The notes under the pieces were generated by a model. The model searched no databases, had not been told where the DNA came from, and saw only the letters and a list, made by a program, of their open reading frames with translations. DNA of 64,000 nucleotides from Magnolia sinica (lineage: Eukaryota; Streptophyta; Magnoliopsida; Magnoliales; Magnoliaceae): positions 24,402,001-24,466,000 of the forward strand of contig NC_080574.1 in NCBI RefSeq assembly GCF_029962835.1. Reading direction: 5' to 3'. Every line of letters begins with the position of its first letter. Within the stretch, counting starts at the first letter, position 1. Position numbers and translations under genes: made by a program. Of this stretch, positions 49,101-60,038 are shown piece by piece.

Positions 49101-52100
49101 ATTTTTTTCACCCCAGGGTTCCTTGAATTGATATTGGAGAACCCTTGAATTAGGGACTGTTTGCTATGCATGTGAGATCGTTTGGCTTATAATTTTTATT
49201 AGTCCGGTCCTAGCCTGTATAGACCTGGATTCGCATAGATTCCCCTTTAATTGAATGTTTGGATTTTCATGTGGGATGTGGAATTCGTGTAATTGTTTCT
49301 GAATTGGTATGATCTAAGCCTAAAATCTTGCATATCATATTTAAATCTCATGTCTTTCATCAAATTTAGCATCAAAGCGTAGGATTCTTGTAGGGGAATT
49401 CACCACATATTTAGGGTGTAGTTTGTTTGAGTCCTTCATGCATCCAATCCATCATATATAGCTGCTAGAAAACCGTAGTCCCTGATATATGTAGCTGAAT
49501 TTTAGTAATGGTGTGTAGTCTCCTTCATATAGAGTCTCGTAGGATCATTTAGTTTTTATATGCATATAGTTGTCGTAGCAGGTCCTTAGGTTGAGCAAGT
49601 CAGTGTATGCCTACACGTACGGGTCGTGGTTTTGGTTTGCACCACACGCTAAACATGGAGTAACTACAACAAACAGTGGCCAAGTTAGCCCAGCAGGTTG
49701 AGTCCTTGAGTAAGCACTTGGAACAACACATAGATAAACGCCTTGAAGAAATAGAGGCCTCCTTTAGGGCAAACCCCACCACTGGGGAGGATGCCCAATC
49801 TCGGGCAGTTGGTCAGGAGGTTAGACCAAGGAATGGAGGCGACTACGGAGCTGGTCATGGGCGCGTACCTGTGCACCCACCCCGTGAGGGACATCATGAT
49901 CAATATGACCCAGATGCACAACTCCTCAAGGGAGTTAGGGTAGATGCACCTACATTTGATAGCCACTTGGACCCTAAAGCCTTTCTAAATTGGCTGACGG
50001 ATATGGACCACTATTTTGAGTGGTATGATATGCCGGATGATCGACGAGTCCGATTCGCTAAGATGAAGCTTGTGGGTCAAGCAAAGAGGTTTTGGCCGAC
50101 AGTTGAGCGAAAGAAAGAAAGAGCAAAGGAACTCCCAATAGTCCATTGGGGAGAGATGAAAGAAATGCTGAAAGAGAAGTACCTCCCTTTCTCTTATCAC
50201 CTGCGGTTGATTGAGGAGTGGCAGTCTCTTCGACAGGGTTCCATGAGTGTTGCTAACTATATTGAGGAATTCGAAGAGTACTTGACCCGCTGTGAGGTTG
50301 ATGAGGACCCCGTACTCACCCTTGCTCGTTTTAAAACGGGCCTCCGTCTTGACATTAGGAGATAATTGCTCGCTAAAGACAGGGACACTATCGAACAGTT
50401 GTATCTAGTGTTGGACGTCGAGCAATATCTCAAAGCGTCTGTGAGAATGCGGTTTGATTTCCACGATTCTAATGCTAAGGCCAATCCCTCTGGGGCTAAA
50501 CCTAACACTAGATATCAAAACAAACCTTCCAACAATTTACAGCCTAGGTCCAAGGATGATAAGGGTAAAGAAATTATCAGGTCTAATTCACGGGAGAAGT
50601 GGAGCCACTAGGTGTTTTAGGTGTCAGGGGTTTGGTCATTTTGCTCACCAGTGCAGCACGAGAGAGGGCACCAAAGTATTCTTTATTAATGGGCAAGTAG
50701 AAGTAGTGCCCCCAGAGAGTGATGGCGAAGAGGAAGAATATGAGCCTGTAGAGACCCTTAGTGATGAAGAAGAGGGAGCGCAAGAGTCTGCAACCCTTAC
50801 AATTGTGCATTACACTTTGGTTCAAGCCAATAACACTGATGAATGGCGCCGCAACACGATCTTTTACACTTACGCAAAATGTGGAGAAAAGAGTTATAAA
50901 TTGATCGTAGATAGTGGTAGTGCCAACGTAGCATCGACTAACACTGTGAGCCGTTTGGGCTTGAAGCTGGAAGCTCATCCTCAACCCTATAGAGCTTCCT
51001 AGGTTGACGAAACCTCCATTCCAGTATCACACGGTTGTCTTGTTCCTATTCAGTTTGGATCTTATAAAGACACGCTTTGGTGTGATGTTGTTCCTATGGA
51101 CGTTGGCCATATTATTCTGGGCATACCATGGCTCTACGACAGGGATGTTACCATATTTGGTCATTCAAATATGTGTACATTCTGGTTTGAGGGCAAGAAG
51201 GTCAAGCTAAACCCTTTTGCCACCCAAGAGTACGACTGGAAAAGAGTTCACCACACAGAGTGGTGTGAATGGCTCGAAAGCAGCAAAGGAATCGAAGTCC
51301 AAGTCCAAACCGCTCCATATTCTGAATGTCAAAGACTTTGAGCGAGAGACGGAGGAGAACGCGATGGTATACGCCCTTGTGGCTAGGGAGAGTGCATAGA
51401 AGCTAGCGTAGAGTTACCTACCGAGGCCATTCCGGTAGTACATGAGTTTCGTGATGTCTTCCCTAAGGATTTACCAAATGAGCTTCCCCCTATGAGGGAT
51501 ATACAGCATGCCATCAATTTAATCACTGGGGTGACTCTACCAAACTTCCCGCATTACAGAATGAACCCAAGGGAGTATGCTGAGTTGAAGAGGTAGATTG
51601 ATGAGCTCCTAAAGAAGGATTTCATTCGAGAAAGCATGAGCCCGTGTGCCGTGCCCGCCCTTCTTACACCTAAGAAGGATGGCACATGGAGGATGTATGT
51701 TGATAGTAGGGCCATCAACAAAATCACAGTCAAGTATCGGTTTCTCATACCGCGTCTTAATGACATGTTAGATATGATGGCCAATGCTACTAACTTCTTA
51801 AAAATTGACCTCAAGAGTAGTTATCACCAAATCCGTGTACACCATGGTGATGAGTGGAAGACGGCGTTCAAGACAACGGATGGGTTATACGAGTGGCTAG
51901 TTATGCCTTTTAGGTTAACTAACGCCCCAAGCACTTTCATGCGTGTGATAACCCAAGTGTTGAGGCCCTTCATGGGGAAATTCCTAGTCATATACTTTGA
52001 TGATATCTTGATTTATAGCATGACCAAGGAGCAACACCTCAATCATTTGAGGCAGGATTGTGGGATCCTTAGGGCCGAGAAGTTGTACGCCAACCTAAAG

Positions 52101-55100
52101 AAGTGTGCGTTTTTGTCTAGTAGTATGATCTTCTTAAGTTTTATTGTGTCAGCTGAGGGCGTATCGGCGGATCCGAGAAGGTCAGGGCCATCGTCAATTG
52201 GCCTGAACCCCGCAATATTCATGAGGTGCACAGCTTTCATGGCTTAGCCACCTTTTATAGGCGGTTCATTCGAGGTTTCAGTTCCATTATGGCTCCCATC
52301 ACAGATTGCATAAAAAAAGGAGAGTTTCAATGGACAAAGGCCGCCTCGAAGGCCATCAATGAGATAAAGGTAAAGATGACCGAAGCTCCAATTACGCGAC
52401 TTCCAGATTTTTCAAAAGTTTTTGAAGTCGCATGTAACGCGTCAGGAGTCGGCATAGGAGTGCTTAGTCAGGAAGGGCACCCCGTCGCCTTTTTTAGTAA
52501 GAAACTGAATGAGACGAAACAAAAATATTTCACTTATGACAAGGAATTCTATGCGGTAGTGCAATCTCTGCGCCATTGGCGTCGTTACCTATTGCCGCAA
52601 GAATTCGTCTTATTCTCAGATCATGAGGCCTTGAGATATCTGAACTCTCAAAAGAAATTAAACCCTAGGCATGCCAAGTGGGTTTAATTCCTTCAAGTGT
52701 ACACTTTTGTGCTTAAGCACAAGGCCGGTGTAGAGAATAAGCCCGCCGACGCGTTGAGTTGTCGAGTCTCATTACTCAACTCCATGAGTGTTGAAGTTAC
52801 AGGCCTTGAGTTCATCAAAGAAGAGTATTCTGAGTGTCCAGATTTCGGAGTCGTGTACGCGTCGTTGTTAGAGAGTCCGTCAGGAGCTAGCAGTGTACGC
52901 ATCGTTAGGAGTAACCGCTTGTGCATACCACACACCTCCCTTCGCGATTTTTTTGTCTGGAAGTTACATTCAGGAGGGGTTGCGGGTCATTTTGGTCAAG
53001 ACAAGACCATTGCCCTAGTGGAGGATAGGTTTTATTGGCCAAGCCTCAAGCGAGACGTAGCCAAAATTATAGAGCACTGTCGTACTTGTCAACCGGTAAA
53101 GCAAAAGAGACAATACAGGATTATACACACCTTTGCCAGTCACATTCATCCCTTAGCAGGACATCAGTATGGACTTCATGCTTGGACTTCCCAAGACTAT
53201 TCGGAAACATAATTTCATATTTGTTATCGTGGACCGTTCCTCTAAAATGGCCCACTTCATTCCCTGTTCTAAGACCTCCGACGCATCTCATGTTGCCAAG
53301 CTATTCTTTAGTGAGGTCGTCAAACTACATGGGTTACCAAAAACCATAGTTTCTGACCATGACGTGCGATTCATGAATTACTTTTGGAAGACACTATGGC
53401 ACATGATAAATACTAGGCTCCAATTTTCTTCTGCCTACCACCCTCAGACCGATGGCCAGATTGAGGTGGTTAATAGGATCCTATGGAGTTTACTTCGATA
53501 TTTAGTGGGGAAGTATACCAGGACATGGGACACCGTACTACCCATAGCCGAGTTGGCATACAATAGTTCTATAAATAGGTCCACAGGTCTAAGTCCTTTT
53601 GAAGTCGTTAATGGTTACAAGCCTAGGAAGCTTATTGATCTTATCCACATGTCATTGTCTCATAGGCCATCAGAGTCTGCAAAGTCTTTTGCACATCATA
53701 TACATTATTGCATCAAGAAATCAGGCGAAAGATCACTACTAGTAATAAACATTACAAATTTTCGGCAAACCAACATAGACATTTCAAAGAGTTCAATATT
53801 AGGGACTCTGTAATGGTCTGCATCAGGCCCGAGCGGTACCCTCCAGGGGCCGTTCGTAAGTTACACGCGCATAGCGCTGGGCCCTTCAAAATTATAAAGC
53901 GAAACGATCTCAATGCGTATGAGATAGATCTTCCACCTTTCATGGGAATTAGTTTAACATTCAATGTGAAGGATCTAGTTGTTTTTCAAAAAAATATTGA
54001 TACTTTTTCCGGCCCTTCGCCCACCCATCCTCATTCCCCAGATTTACCCCTTGATTCATGGCCTCTTTCCGACCTTTCATCCCAGCCACTGCCTCTCATA
54101 CCTAGCCTTCACACACCCAAAAAGGAAATAGAGGATATCCAGGACCATGAGATAGTTTCAACATCAGACAGCGGGTTTCAGAAGTACCTAGTTAAATGGA
54201 AGTTACGCCCAGCTTCAGACAACACATGGCTCACTGAGGAGCTGACATCCTAAAGCAGTTCAGGAGTTTTATTTCGCCAATGGCGAAATCTTCACAACCA
54301 GAGAGAGTTGATGAGGACATCGTGCACATGCACGCACCCTACACACGCACGCACACCACCACCCCTACGCACGTACGTATGCAGAAGGACCTCACCATCA
54401 ATCTGGCTCGATGACGACGTCCAGGGAGGGCCTCCTAGCTATAAGACAAGTTTTTGTTAAAAAAAGCCCGATAGTCAAGAAAAGCCCATCATAGGATCTC
54501 ATGATCGTGGCCCACTCGTCAGATAGATTTCATATTTTAGGTTTTGTTTATTGTTATTATTTAGAATATCGTGAACGTTTTAGATTTCTTTGCTTGGTTT
54601 TTATTTTAGTTTACTTCATCGCCAAGTAATAGGTTGCGCACATGGTGCAAGTTTTTGGGTATAGGTTTTTTTCCTATAAATAGGCACCTCTTGTAGTTCT
54701 TTTTATTCATTCAAGCTTAATAAAAATTCCTGCTTTATTTTTCTACTCTTTTATTAAGTTGTGGAAGAATTCAAAAGTGAGTGCGAAGCCCTCCCTTTTC
54801 GAAGAGCTAACTACGTAGTGTGAATCCACATCTATCCCTATCCGTCCCTACCCTCTCTCATCCATATATCTCATCTTCTATCATCATTATTGCTTTAAAT
54901 TTTTCAGCTTTTGTTGCTATTCATTCCCCTGCAGCCAATTTCTAGAATCTAGACCTCTAGGAGGGCTGAAACTTCGGCGGAAAACTACGCTTTGACCTTA
55001 CGTCGGATCGTCGTCAAACTTGATGGGATTGGAAGTCTCATGTAGCCAACCAAGGCGGCCTACGTGTCACTTTGGGGAGGTGGGCTTTCATCCCACTTGC

Positions 55101-57464
55101 GCATGTGCGTCAACCCCGGGTCACCATCTATACGCAGGAGCTTTCTTCGAGTCTGATTTTCCTTCTTTCATTCCTATTTCCTAAACTCTAGCCTTAGTTT
55201 GCATTAGCCCTAATTTATTTGCCTTTTTTTTTAGCCCTAGGGTTCCTTAAATTGAGATTGGGGAATCCCTTTGATTAGGGACTATTTGCTATGCATGAGT
55301 GGTTGATTTCTATTTCCCTTTGAGATCGTTTGGCTTATAATTTTTATTGGTCCAGTCCTAGCCTGTGTAGGCCTAGACCCGCATAGATTCCCCTTTAATT
55401 GAATGGTTGGATTTTCATGTGGGACATGGAATTTGTGTAATTGTTTCTGAATTAGTATGATCTAAGCCTGAAATCTTGCATATCATATTTAAATCTCATG
55501 TCCTGCAACAGTGTATCACTTTGTATCTATACATGCATGCATGGTGCCCCTATTAGGGAAACTCAAACATAGTGTACATATGGCAGGATATCATTCATTG
55601 CAGTTGTCGTTGCCATCATCTTAGGGGTCAGCTTGCAACTGGTAGCTTGACAAAAGTTTTGTGATCGGCTGTGCACCCGGGCTCTAGAACCAACCATGGA
55701 AAATGCTTAACAGCAATCACATGCCAACATGGTACCACCCAACACTAACCATGGTTTAAAAACTTGAAAACTTAACTCCACTACAATGTTTGTGGAATCA
55801 AGTCAAGTAAATCAATCAAATTTCCAAGCTTTTTCACGAGTTTCTTTTTTTTTTTGGTAATATTGAATACTAAAAGTAAGCAAATATAAAAACGGTCTAT
55901 AGTCTTGCTTAGTTAGAGTTTGTCGAATTTCATTGAGTTTTGATCGATGAAACCTGACCTTCCCACTCATCATGGAGGGAGTTTCTTTCAATGCCATCAG
56001 CTGGGCATCTTCAGGATCTCATCCATGGTGTCTCACTGACTTTTGGGGAGAATTTGAAGTGTGCTGGCCATGAGGTCTCATTCTCCCACGTTCCTCAAGA
56101 AGCAAATGAGGAGGTGGATTTGCTTGCTAAAGAGGGTGCCTCAGCAATGTCCTTGGTCATTAGAGAAAGAAGATAGCATGATGGGGTCCAGATGGCTTGT
56201 TTCTTTGTTTTCTTCGGGTTGCCCCTGGTGTGGTAGTTTTAGTGGCAGCAGCCCTGGTTTTTTCTTTTATCCTTATAGTTTGCTGCAGCCCCTTGCTGTG
56301 GTGTTTTATTGTTTCTTGACATGTTGCCAGGCCCTCTTGTAGCAGTTTTTCTTCCTTCTTGTTAATGAAACTTTATCATCCATAAAAAGGCACAAAATTA
56401 CAGATACGCCTGTGCACAAATATATAGCTGGGATTCTGGGACAAAGCGATAATGATGATGGTGATGGTGATGGTGATGGCGATGTTGATGTTGATGTTGA
56501 TGGTGATGGCGATGATGTGATGACAATGCATGTGCATGCACTTGCGCACATGTAAGGATGCAGTGTCATTTCTAATGGTGGTCAGAAGGAAGTTATGCTT
56601 GATGGAATAATATAAGTTAAAAAGATGCACATCTGGTTAGGTTAAAGGATGGACTTGCCCTTGGAGTTGCTACTTTAACCTCAAGTGTCCTCCCTTTGAA
56701 AGTATGTTGTGCTGCAAGCGCTTTCTGATGGCCTCATGTGAAAATATATATAATATCGACATAAGAAGCATGTTCAAAATTGATTACCCAGTCCATGAGA
56801 TTGTAATTAATGAGCTAGCAGTACAATACCTCTGCGTCTTCAGAAGATGCAAACGTTACATAGCCAAAACCGCGGGATCGTCCCGATGCACGGTCCTAAT
56901 AAGCACAAGCAATACTCCATGAGCTAAAAGCAGCAGTTAAGAGAGAACTTAGATTTGATGGTCAATTGAATAATCAAAAGAAAGCAATGCTGACACATTT
57001 AACCCAACTCAAACCCTCCCGTGAACAATCAAACCTCAAATCCACAGGCAACTTCACTAGATGATGCCTTCTTCCTTTTATTGGTAGCCCAAATTTTACT
57101 AAATAAGTGGCTCAAAAGAAGAAAGGCCATTTTTACAGCCCCAAATTGGAAAACGGTATCCCCTAAAATCACTGAACCAATGTAAATAAAAGCTTGAATT
57201 TTCTTAGGCATCACATCAATGCAAAAAGAAAATAACATTGAAATTGGAGAGAATATTTATATTTACTTTCATCACCATCACATCGGCCAATTCACCAAAT
57301 TGACTCATGTACTGCCTTAGTCCTTCACTATCCACATCCCAAGGAATCCCCAGGATCTGCAAAATATCAAAACAAGCAAAATGAATAACATACTTATATG
57401 GTAAAGAATGCACGACACAGTTTGAAGATCATCATACCACCAATTTCTTGCTCCCAGGACACAT
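28180..57464 (-). CDS. hnRNP-like protein with four RRM domains, 14 coding exons over 29 kb
   Basis: Predicted RNA-binding protein of 521 residues, probably in mRNA processing or turnover. Coding exons: 57464-57438, 57356-57267, 56895-56830, 56724-56659, 47808-47723, 47555-47510, 44932-44878, 44701-44625, 44505-44149, 43982-43878, 42063-41788, 41682-41578, 40143-40003, 28248-28180. All phases match. RRM1 about 7-80 (RNP1 RGFGYVTF 47-54); RRM2 about 93-169 (RNP2 IFVARI, RNP1 RGIGFVTY); RRM3 about 257-332 ([14 protein letters not shown]); RRM4 about 384-460 ([14 protein letters not shown]). The tail ends RYRPY, as I recall for the AT4G36960 family, whose members I remember with three RRMs. The 172-256 and 333-383 linkers are Ser/Ala-rich and unrecognised. 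The start MCPGSKKLV is short, as in the family. One intron needs a GC donor (56658-56657). Introns of 8.85 and 11.75 kb are filled with transposons, yet no coding exon is damaged. Confidence 0.9.
28385..28735 (+). pseudogene. LINE 3' end: broken RNase H domain
   Basis: A plant L1-type RNase H remnant. One frame reads [20 protein letters not shown] (from about 28420) and continues for some 20 residues. The domain then resumes in another frame as FNHVR..., then [15 protein letters not shown] up to 28631, so a frameshift separates the two halves. LINE-like 3'UTR sequence follows. It lies in the last intron of the RRM gene, opposite in strand. The 5' end and target duplication were not found. Confidence 0.7.
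29176..30871. mobile_element. Non-autonomous hAT element, 1.7 kb, nested in the Pack-MULE
   Basis: A perfect 8-bp target duplication GATGATCA (29168-29175 and 30872-30879) flanks ends CAGGGTGTGCC and CAAGGTGTCCC (inverse of right end). The left subterminal region has repeated CGTATCGGCCGATACG palindromes and the right has CGATACCGATACGG. The body is an AT-rich tandem array. No transposase open frame. Confidence 0.92.
29547..30500 (+). repeat. Six tandem units of about 157-170 bp inside the hAT element
   Basis: Units begin near 29547, 29713, 29883, 30050, 30207 and 30377. Each carries TTTGCTGTTTTAAT, GATGTGTTAATCATAGTAGA, TGCATTTTACA(G/T)AT, TGGGGTGCCATTT and TCTATTTACGCAT.... The units differ mainly in poly-T length. 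They are non-coding, with no spacers of the CRISPR kind. Confidence 0.9.
31525..32717 (-). repeat. Gypsy A 3' LTR
   Basis: This LTR aligns with 37811-39011 throughout. It includes a GGGTTAGGGTTAGGG stretch near 31840-31856 (TTAGGG-like, three units) and GTGCGTG-rich sequence near its outer-coding end. Confidence 0.92.
32818..37434 (-). pseudogene. Gypsy A gag-pol, decayed
   Basis: Order on the minus strand: gag (from about 37434); a CCHC knuckle remnant near 36430 spaced C-x2-C-x4-H-x3-C, one residue shorter than in element B; aspartic protease with VDSGS (about 36160); reverse transcriptase with YFDDILIYS (about 35070); RNase H (about 34650-34430); integrase zinc finger and core (about 34150-33500); C-terminal chromodomain with [10 protein letters not shown] near 32860. 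Stops and frameshifts break the polyprotein at many points, so it is non-functional. The protease-RT-RNaseH-integrase-chromodomain order defines a chromovirus. Confidence 0.9.
37811..39011 (-). repeat. Gypsy A 5' LTR
   Basis: 1201 bp, co-linear with 31525-32717. The primer-binding region follows at about 37800. Its outer edge abuts the kinase pseudogene at 39012. Confidence 0.92.
40681..41182. mobile_element. MITE in the last intron of the RRM gene
   Basis: The ends CCCGTAGTGTCAACACT and CCCATAGTGTTGACACTT (inverse of right end) are inverted repeats. The 502-bp body carries the GGGCCACACCA-type dispersed repeat motifs. Non-coding. Despite lying close to coding exons it leaves the 40143-40003 and 41682-41578 exons intact. 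Confidence 0.65.
43030..43425. mobile_element. MITE with internal 38-bp tandem copies
   Basis: Inverted ends: CTCTGGAGGCACAGTACTGT on the left, and on the right GAGGCACAGAATACTGCGCC running into TCCAGAGG. Inside, a unit starting AACCATTCATCTGATGATCT, about 38 bp long with a poly-A stretch, is repeated twice with a third partial copy (43131-43214). It sits in the intron between exons 43982-43878 and 42063-41788. Confidence 0.7.
45100..45560. other. Dispersed-repeat sequence in an RRM-gene intron
   Basis: GGTGTGCCGGCTGTTTTTAG followed by CCATCCATGGTCCATTA and GTGGGCCACAATAAA resembles the GGGCCAC-type dispersed repeats elsewhere in the window. Terminal repeats were not resolved. Confidence 0.4.
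45922..46105. mobile_element. Short hAT MITE, 184 bp
   Basis: Ends are CAAGGTATTC and CATGGTATCC (inverse of right end). The target duplication is GCATATGC (45914-45921) and GCATATGT (46106-46113), seven of eight bases. GTTACGTAAC- and CCGTTACG-type motifs resemble the subterminal parts of the 29176-30871 element, so the two are probably one family. Confidence 0.8.
46771..47404 (+). mobile_element. 5'-truncated LINE (L1-type) 3' end with target duplication
   Basis: The fragment encodes the end of a LINE reverse transcriptase: the zinc-binding region with [18 protein letters not shown], then [17 protein letters not shown] to the stop at 47310. A short 3'UTR and poly-A tail (about 47397-47404) follow. 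It is bounded by a perfect 15-bp duplication AAGATGCACATGGAA (46756-46770 and 47405-47419). The first 36 codons of the long open frame starting at 46663 are host intron sequence, not LINE. It is inserted antisense in an RRM-gene intron. Confidence 0.92.
48177..49362 (+). repeat. Gypsy B 5' LTR
   Basis: 1186 bp, beginning with a CACGCACG-rich stretch. A TATA-like CCTATAAATAGG lies near 48551-48562, followed by TTCATTCAAGCTTAATAAAA, a plausible promoter and processing region. Confidence 0.93.
49655..54253 (+). pseudogene. Gypsy B gag-pol, decayed
   Basis: Gag runs from about 49655, with an in-frame stop two codons in and again near 50363. A CCHC knuckle C-x2-C-x4-H-x4-C is at about 50618-50662. 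Protease VDSGS is near 50910, reverse transcriptase YFDDILIYS near 51990-52020, RNase H at 52390-52690, integrase at about 52930-53600, and the chromodomain ([10 protein letters not shown]) near 54180-54215. RNase H has VACNASG where element A keeps VACDASG, a lost catalytic Asp. Several stops and frameshifts break the frame, so the copy cannot make its own polyprotein. Confidence 0.92.
54309..55510 (+). repeat. Gypsy B 3' LTR
   Basis: 1202 bp, co-linear with 48177-49362, with scattered substitutions and small indels. It is followed directly by GTGTA. Confidence 0.93.
55985..56390 (+). pseudogene. LINE 3' end: RNase H remnant
   Basis: The frame ending at 56176 contains [20 protein letters not shown] and [10 protein letters not shown], the C-terminal RNase H segment of plant L1 LINEs. 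A LINE-like 3'UTR and short A-run (CATCCATAAAAAGG) follow. It is 5'-truncated; no target duplication was identified. It lies in the same intron as gypsy B. Confidence 0.75.
56445..56522. repeat. (GATGGT/GATGTT)n minisatellite
   Basis: A degenerate GAT-based trinucleotide and hexanucleotide repeat about 75 bp long in the large RRM-gene intron. It produces spurious open frames on both strands. Confidence 0.85.
56657..56658 (-). promoter_or_regulatory. GC splice donor of the 8.85-kb RRM-gene intron
   Basis: The exon ends CCAAGG and the intron starts GCAAGT, the consensus of GC-AG introns. Using GC leaves phase 0, which joins correctly to GAGGAAATG at 47808. The nearest GT, four bases on, would throw RRM2 out of frame. 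Confidence 0.75.
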
Positions 57465-59042
57465 TGGTACGCGTCAGCCTCTTACTCCCTGTAGATCAAA
57501 CATCAATCTCCAAATGACAGACAAGATAAAGGAGAATCAAGCAATATATTGGAAACATGCAGAGGAAACACCAATTGTCGCATTTCATTGACAGATATCA
57601 CTTTTTTCATTAATGATGTTTACTACATAATGATTTTAGTTGCCTTTAAAAAATACATAACAATTTTAGGGGGCCCTTAATACATCATAACAAGGGTTGT
57701 GGTAGTTCCAAGGAATCTCCAATTGAAGAATCAGTATCGCATCAATGGGGAACTAAATGTCAAGCTGATAATGAGATTGCAATAAAATTAGCTTTAGCAT
57801 CTCATTTAATCTAGGAAAAAAAAAATCGACATGCTTTAAAATTCAAATTAAGAACTTTTTGCTACTTCAAAAGTTCAATTCCACGCCATTACCTGTTGAA
57901 AAATGTAGCAGATTAATGAGAATTATATTTTTTTTTTAGTCTAGAAAAAAATCTCTACATGCTTTAAATATTAAATTAAGTGGTATCTGCTACAGCCAAA
58001 GTCAAATTCTGCGCAAGTGCCAGTTGAAAATTGAGCAGATTAATGAAAATTTTATTATGATTTTTCACAAATAAATAAATGATCCGATCCACCTTAACAA
58101 TTCTCCATTAATTTTTATCTTGTAAAATACGGGAAACAGTGCCCAAGAGATCCGTCAACAAAATAGAGAGATCTTGACAATTTTCAGTCAGTAGAGAGAG
58201 CAAAAGTATGTGTTTGCAAGCCATGGATTCAATAACAGATACCATGAAAATCAGGTTGACTTCTCTCTGCAGTTGGCCTCAGCTATGATTTCCCAATGTC
58301 GGTCATTACACTTCCTTGAAAGTTCCTTTTGACAAAAGACTATGACCTCACTACATTTCACAATGGTCGGACTAAGTTGTGAGTTTGCTACAATGTCAGC
58401 GACATCGACAGGCAAGAAGTAATGTTTCCGCCAAAAACAAGTGGTTGATGCTGCTTTCGGATCTATCGCATCACCTTTGTCGTTGTTTAGCATCACTTTT
58501 GTCACTTTTTTTTTTGTAAACTAACTTACCCAAGCTCCAAAGGTGGCAACCTAGTTAAAATAATGAACGTATTACCCTTCTTTCTAGCCTTTTATTGTGG
58601 AAGAAAATTCCATGAATGCTATTGAGTAGGCTTCATCTCATCCTGGGAGCCCGAAGCTGTGAAGACCATCATTTTTTGTTGATGAAATCTGCAATACATC
58701 ATCTAAGTTTGGAAACCATTCTTAAATAGGAAAATTGGATATCTGATGCTTTTATTGGAGATGGGAGTGACAAAAAGGCCTCTTGTCATAGGTGATTCTT
58801 TGCCTCTCGCTTATCCTCTTTCTTTGTGTTATCTTGATAAAGCTTTAGTCATTCATAAGAAAAAAGGTGGTGTTATTGTAAAATAAAACACATTCTTTCA
58901 TTTTTCTTTTATTCAAGTCAGGTACTCCACTTCATCCCTGCTAAAATTGTATTGAATACTAGACTTCATACAAGCAATAAGCACCAATGACCAAAAACAA
59001 CGAGGTACACATGCAGCTTGACACACAAAAAGTTACACTAAG

Positions 59043-59258
59043 GACTCATTTGGCAGCATGGAATGTGAGGGATTTGCTGTCTTTTGGTCGTTTGGTAGCA
59101 ACAAATTGGAGGATTTGGATTTGAGAGGAATCCAAATCCCCCAAAAGAGATCCTTTTGAACTCCCACCTCAAATATATAATTTCAAATCCACTCAATTCT
59201 GTACAAACTAAAATCCATCAGATTCCATAGGATTTCAAATCCACCTGCCAAATGAGCC
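59043..59258. mobile_element. MITE in the RRM-gene 5' intron
   Basis: Ends GACTCATTTGGCAG and GGCTCATTTGGCAG (inverse of right end) bound 216 bp of non-coding sequence that is partly self-complementary, with GGATTTGGATTTGAGAGG against its inverse. The target duplication is not clear. Confidence 0.75.
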
Positions 59259-59394
59259 GTAAGGATTACTTGATTACTTCCCACTTCGTGCACGCACAAT
59301 ACTCAGATTGTACGTAAATAAACATTTTATATGTATGTCTACTGACTGTATCAAATAATACATGATTATGTATTTCTTTATTGGATGAAACTTA

Positions 59395-59653
59395 GGCTGT
59401 GTTTGGATGCCCAGCTGAACAGTTAGAATTCAATTCGATAAAGATATGATGATCAAACAGGGATGAGCCCACTCCATCCGTAATAAGCGCAAGCCCCAAG
59501 TTGCAATTGCAATCGTTTTCAAGTTCGAATTGAAACACATGGAATTGCAGTTATGGGCTAAGTTGCCACGGTGAACTAAAACGATACTGCCTACATTTTG
59601 ATCACTTCCAATACAACGAATTAAGTGGATTGCAATGAGCATCCAAACACACC
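59395..59653. mobile_element. MITE with GGTGTGTTTGGATGC ends
   Basis: Left GGCTGTGTTTGGATGC and right GCATCCAAACACACC are inverted repeats around about 230 bp of AT-rich non-coding sequence. Such ends are very common in plant MITEs. Target duplication not resolved. Confidence 0.75.
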
Positions 59654-60029
59654 TTGATGGAAAAAGCAATTTTAAAAAAGAAAAAAAAAAAGAAAAGAAA
59701 AAAGGAACACATAAAGATGAGAAAGTAGCAAAACAGTGAAGAAATTGAGTACTGTTTCAATTGTAAAAACGGAACTCTGAAGTTTGCGTACAAGAGAGTA
59801 AAATCGAAGAAACCAGCCACTCACACAAAAATAAATAAATCATCATACTAATTGTATATTAAAAAAAAAAAAAAAAAGACGGTCAACAGCATTGTTCAGG
59901 TAATCTTATGAAAAATCTGCGATTGATGGCGTTTTAGCACTTGCCTGTTCTGACGAAAGAATTTTCGACTTTCAGCCTGATGTTGTTGACTCGGCGAGAT
60001 TCCAGCCGTCGATGATCTGGATTTAGGAA

Positions 60030-60038
60030 TTAGGGTTT
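60030..60038 (-). promoter_or_regulatory. Telo-box (AAACCCTAA) in the RRM-gene leader
   Basis: An exact AAACCCTAA on the gene's sense strand inside the inferred first exon. Telo-boxes are frequent near transcription starts of plant genes for translation and RNA-processing proteins. This supports a transcription start close to 60060, by inference. Confidence 0.45.

Larger units (their letters stand above)
48177..55510 (+). mobile_element. Ty3/gypsy chromovirus element B, 7.33 kb
   Basis: LTRs at 48177-49362 and 54309-55510 start TGATGA(A/G)GACATCGTG and end in CA. They are flanked by a perfect 5-bp target duplication GTGTA (48172-48176 and 55511-55515). The primer site region (TTTAGCATCAAAGC) follows the 5' LTR. 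LTR and coding sequences show it is the same family as element A. It lies in the 8.85-kb intron of the RRM gene, opposite to the gene's strand. It is visibly diverged, hence not a very recent insertion. Confidence 0.95.
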
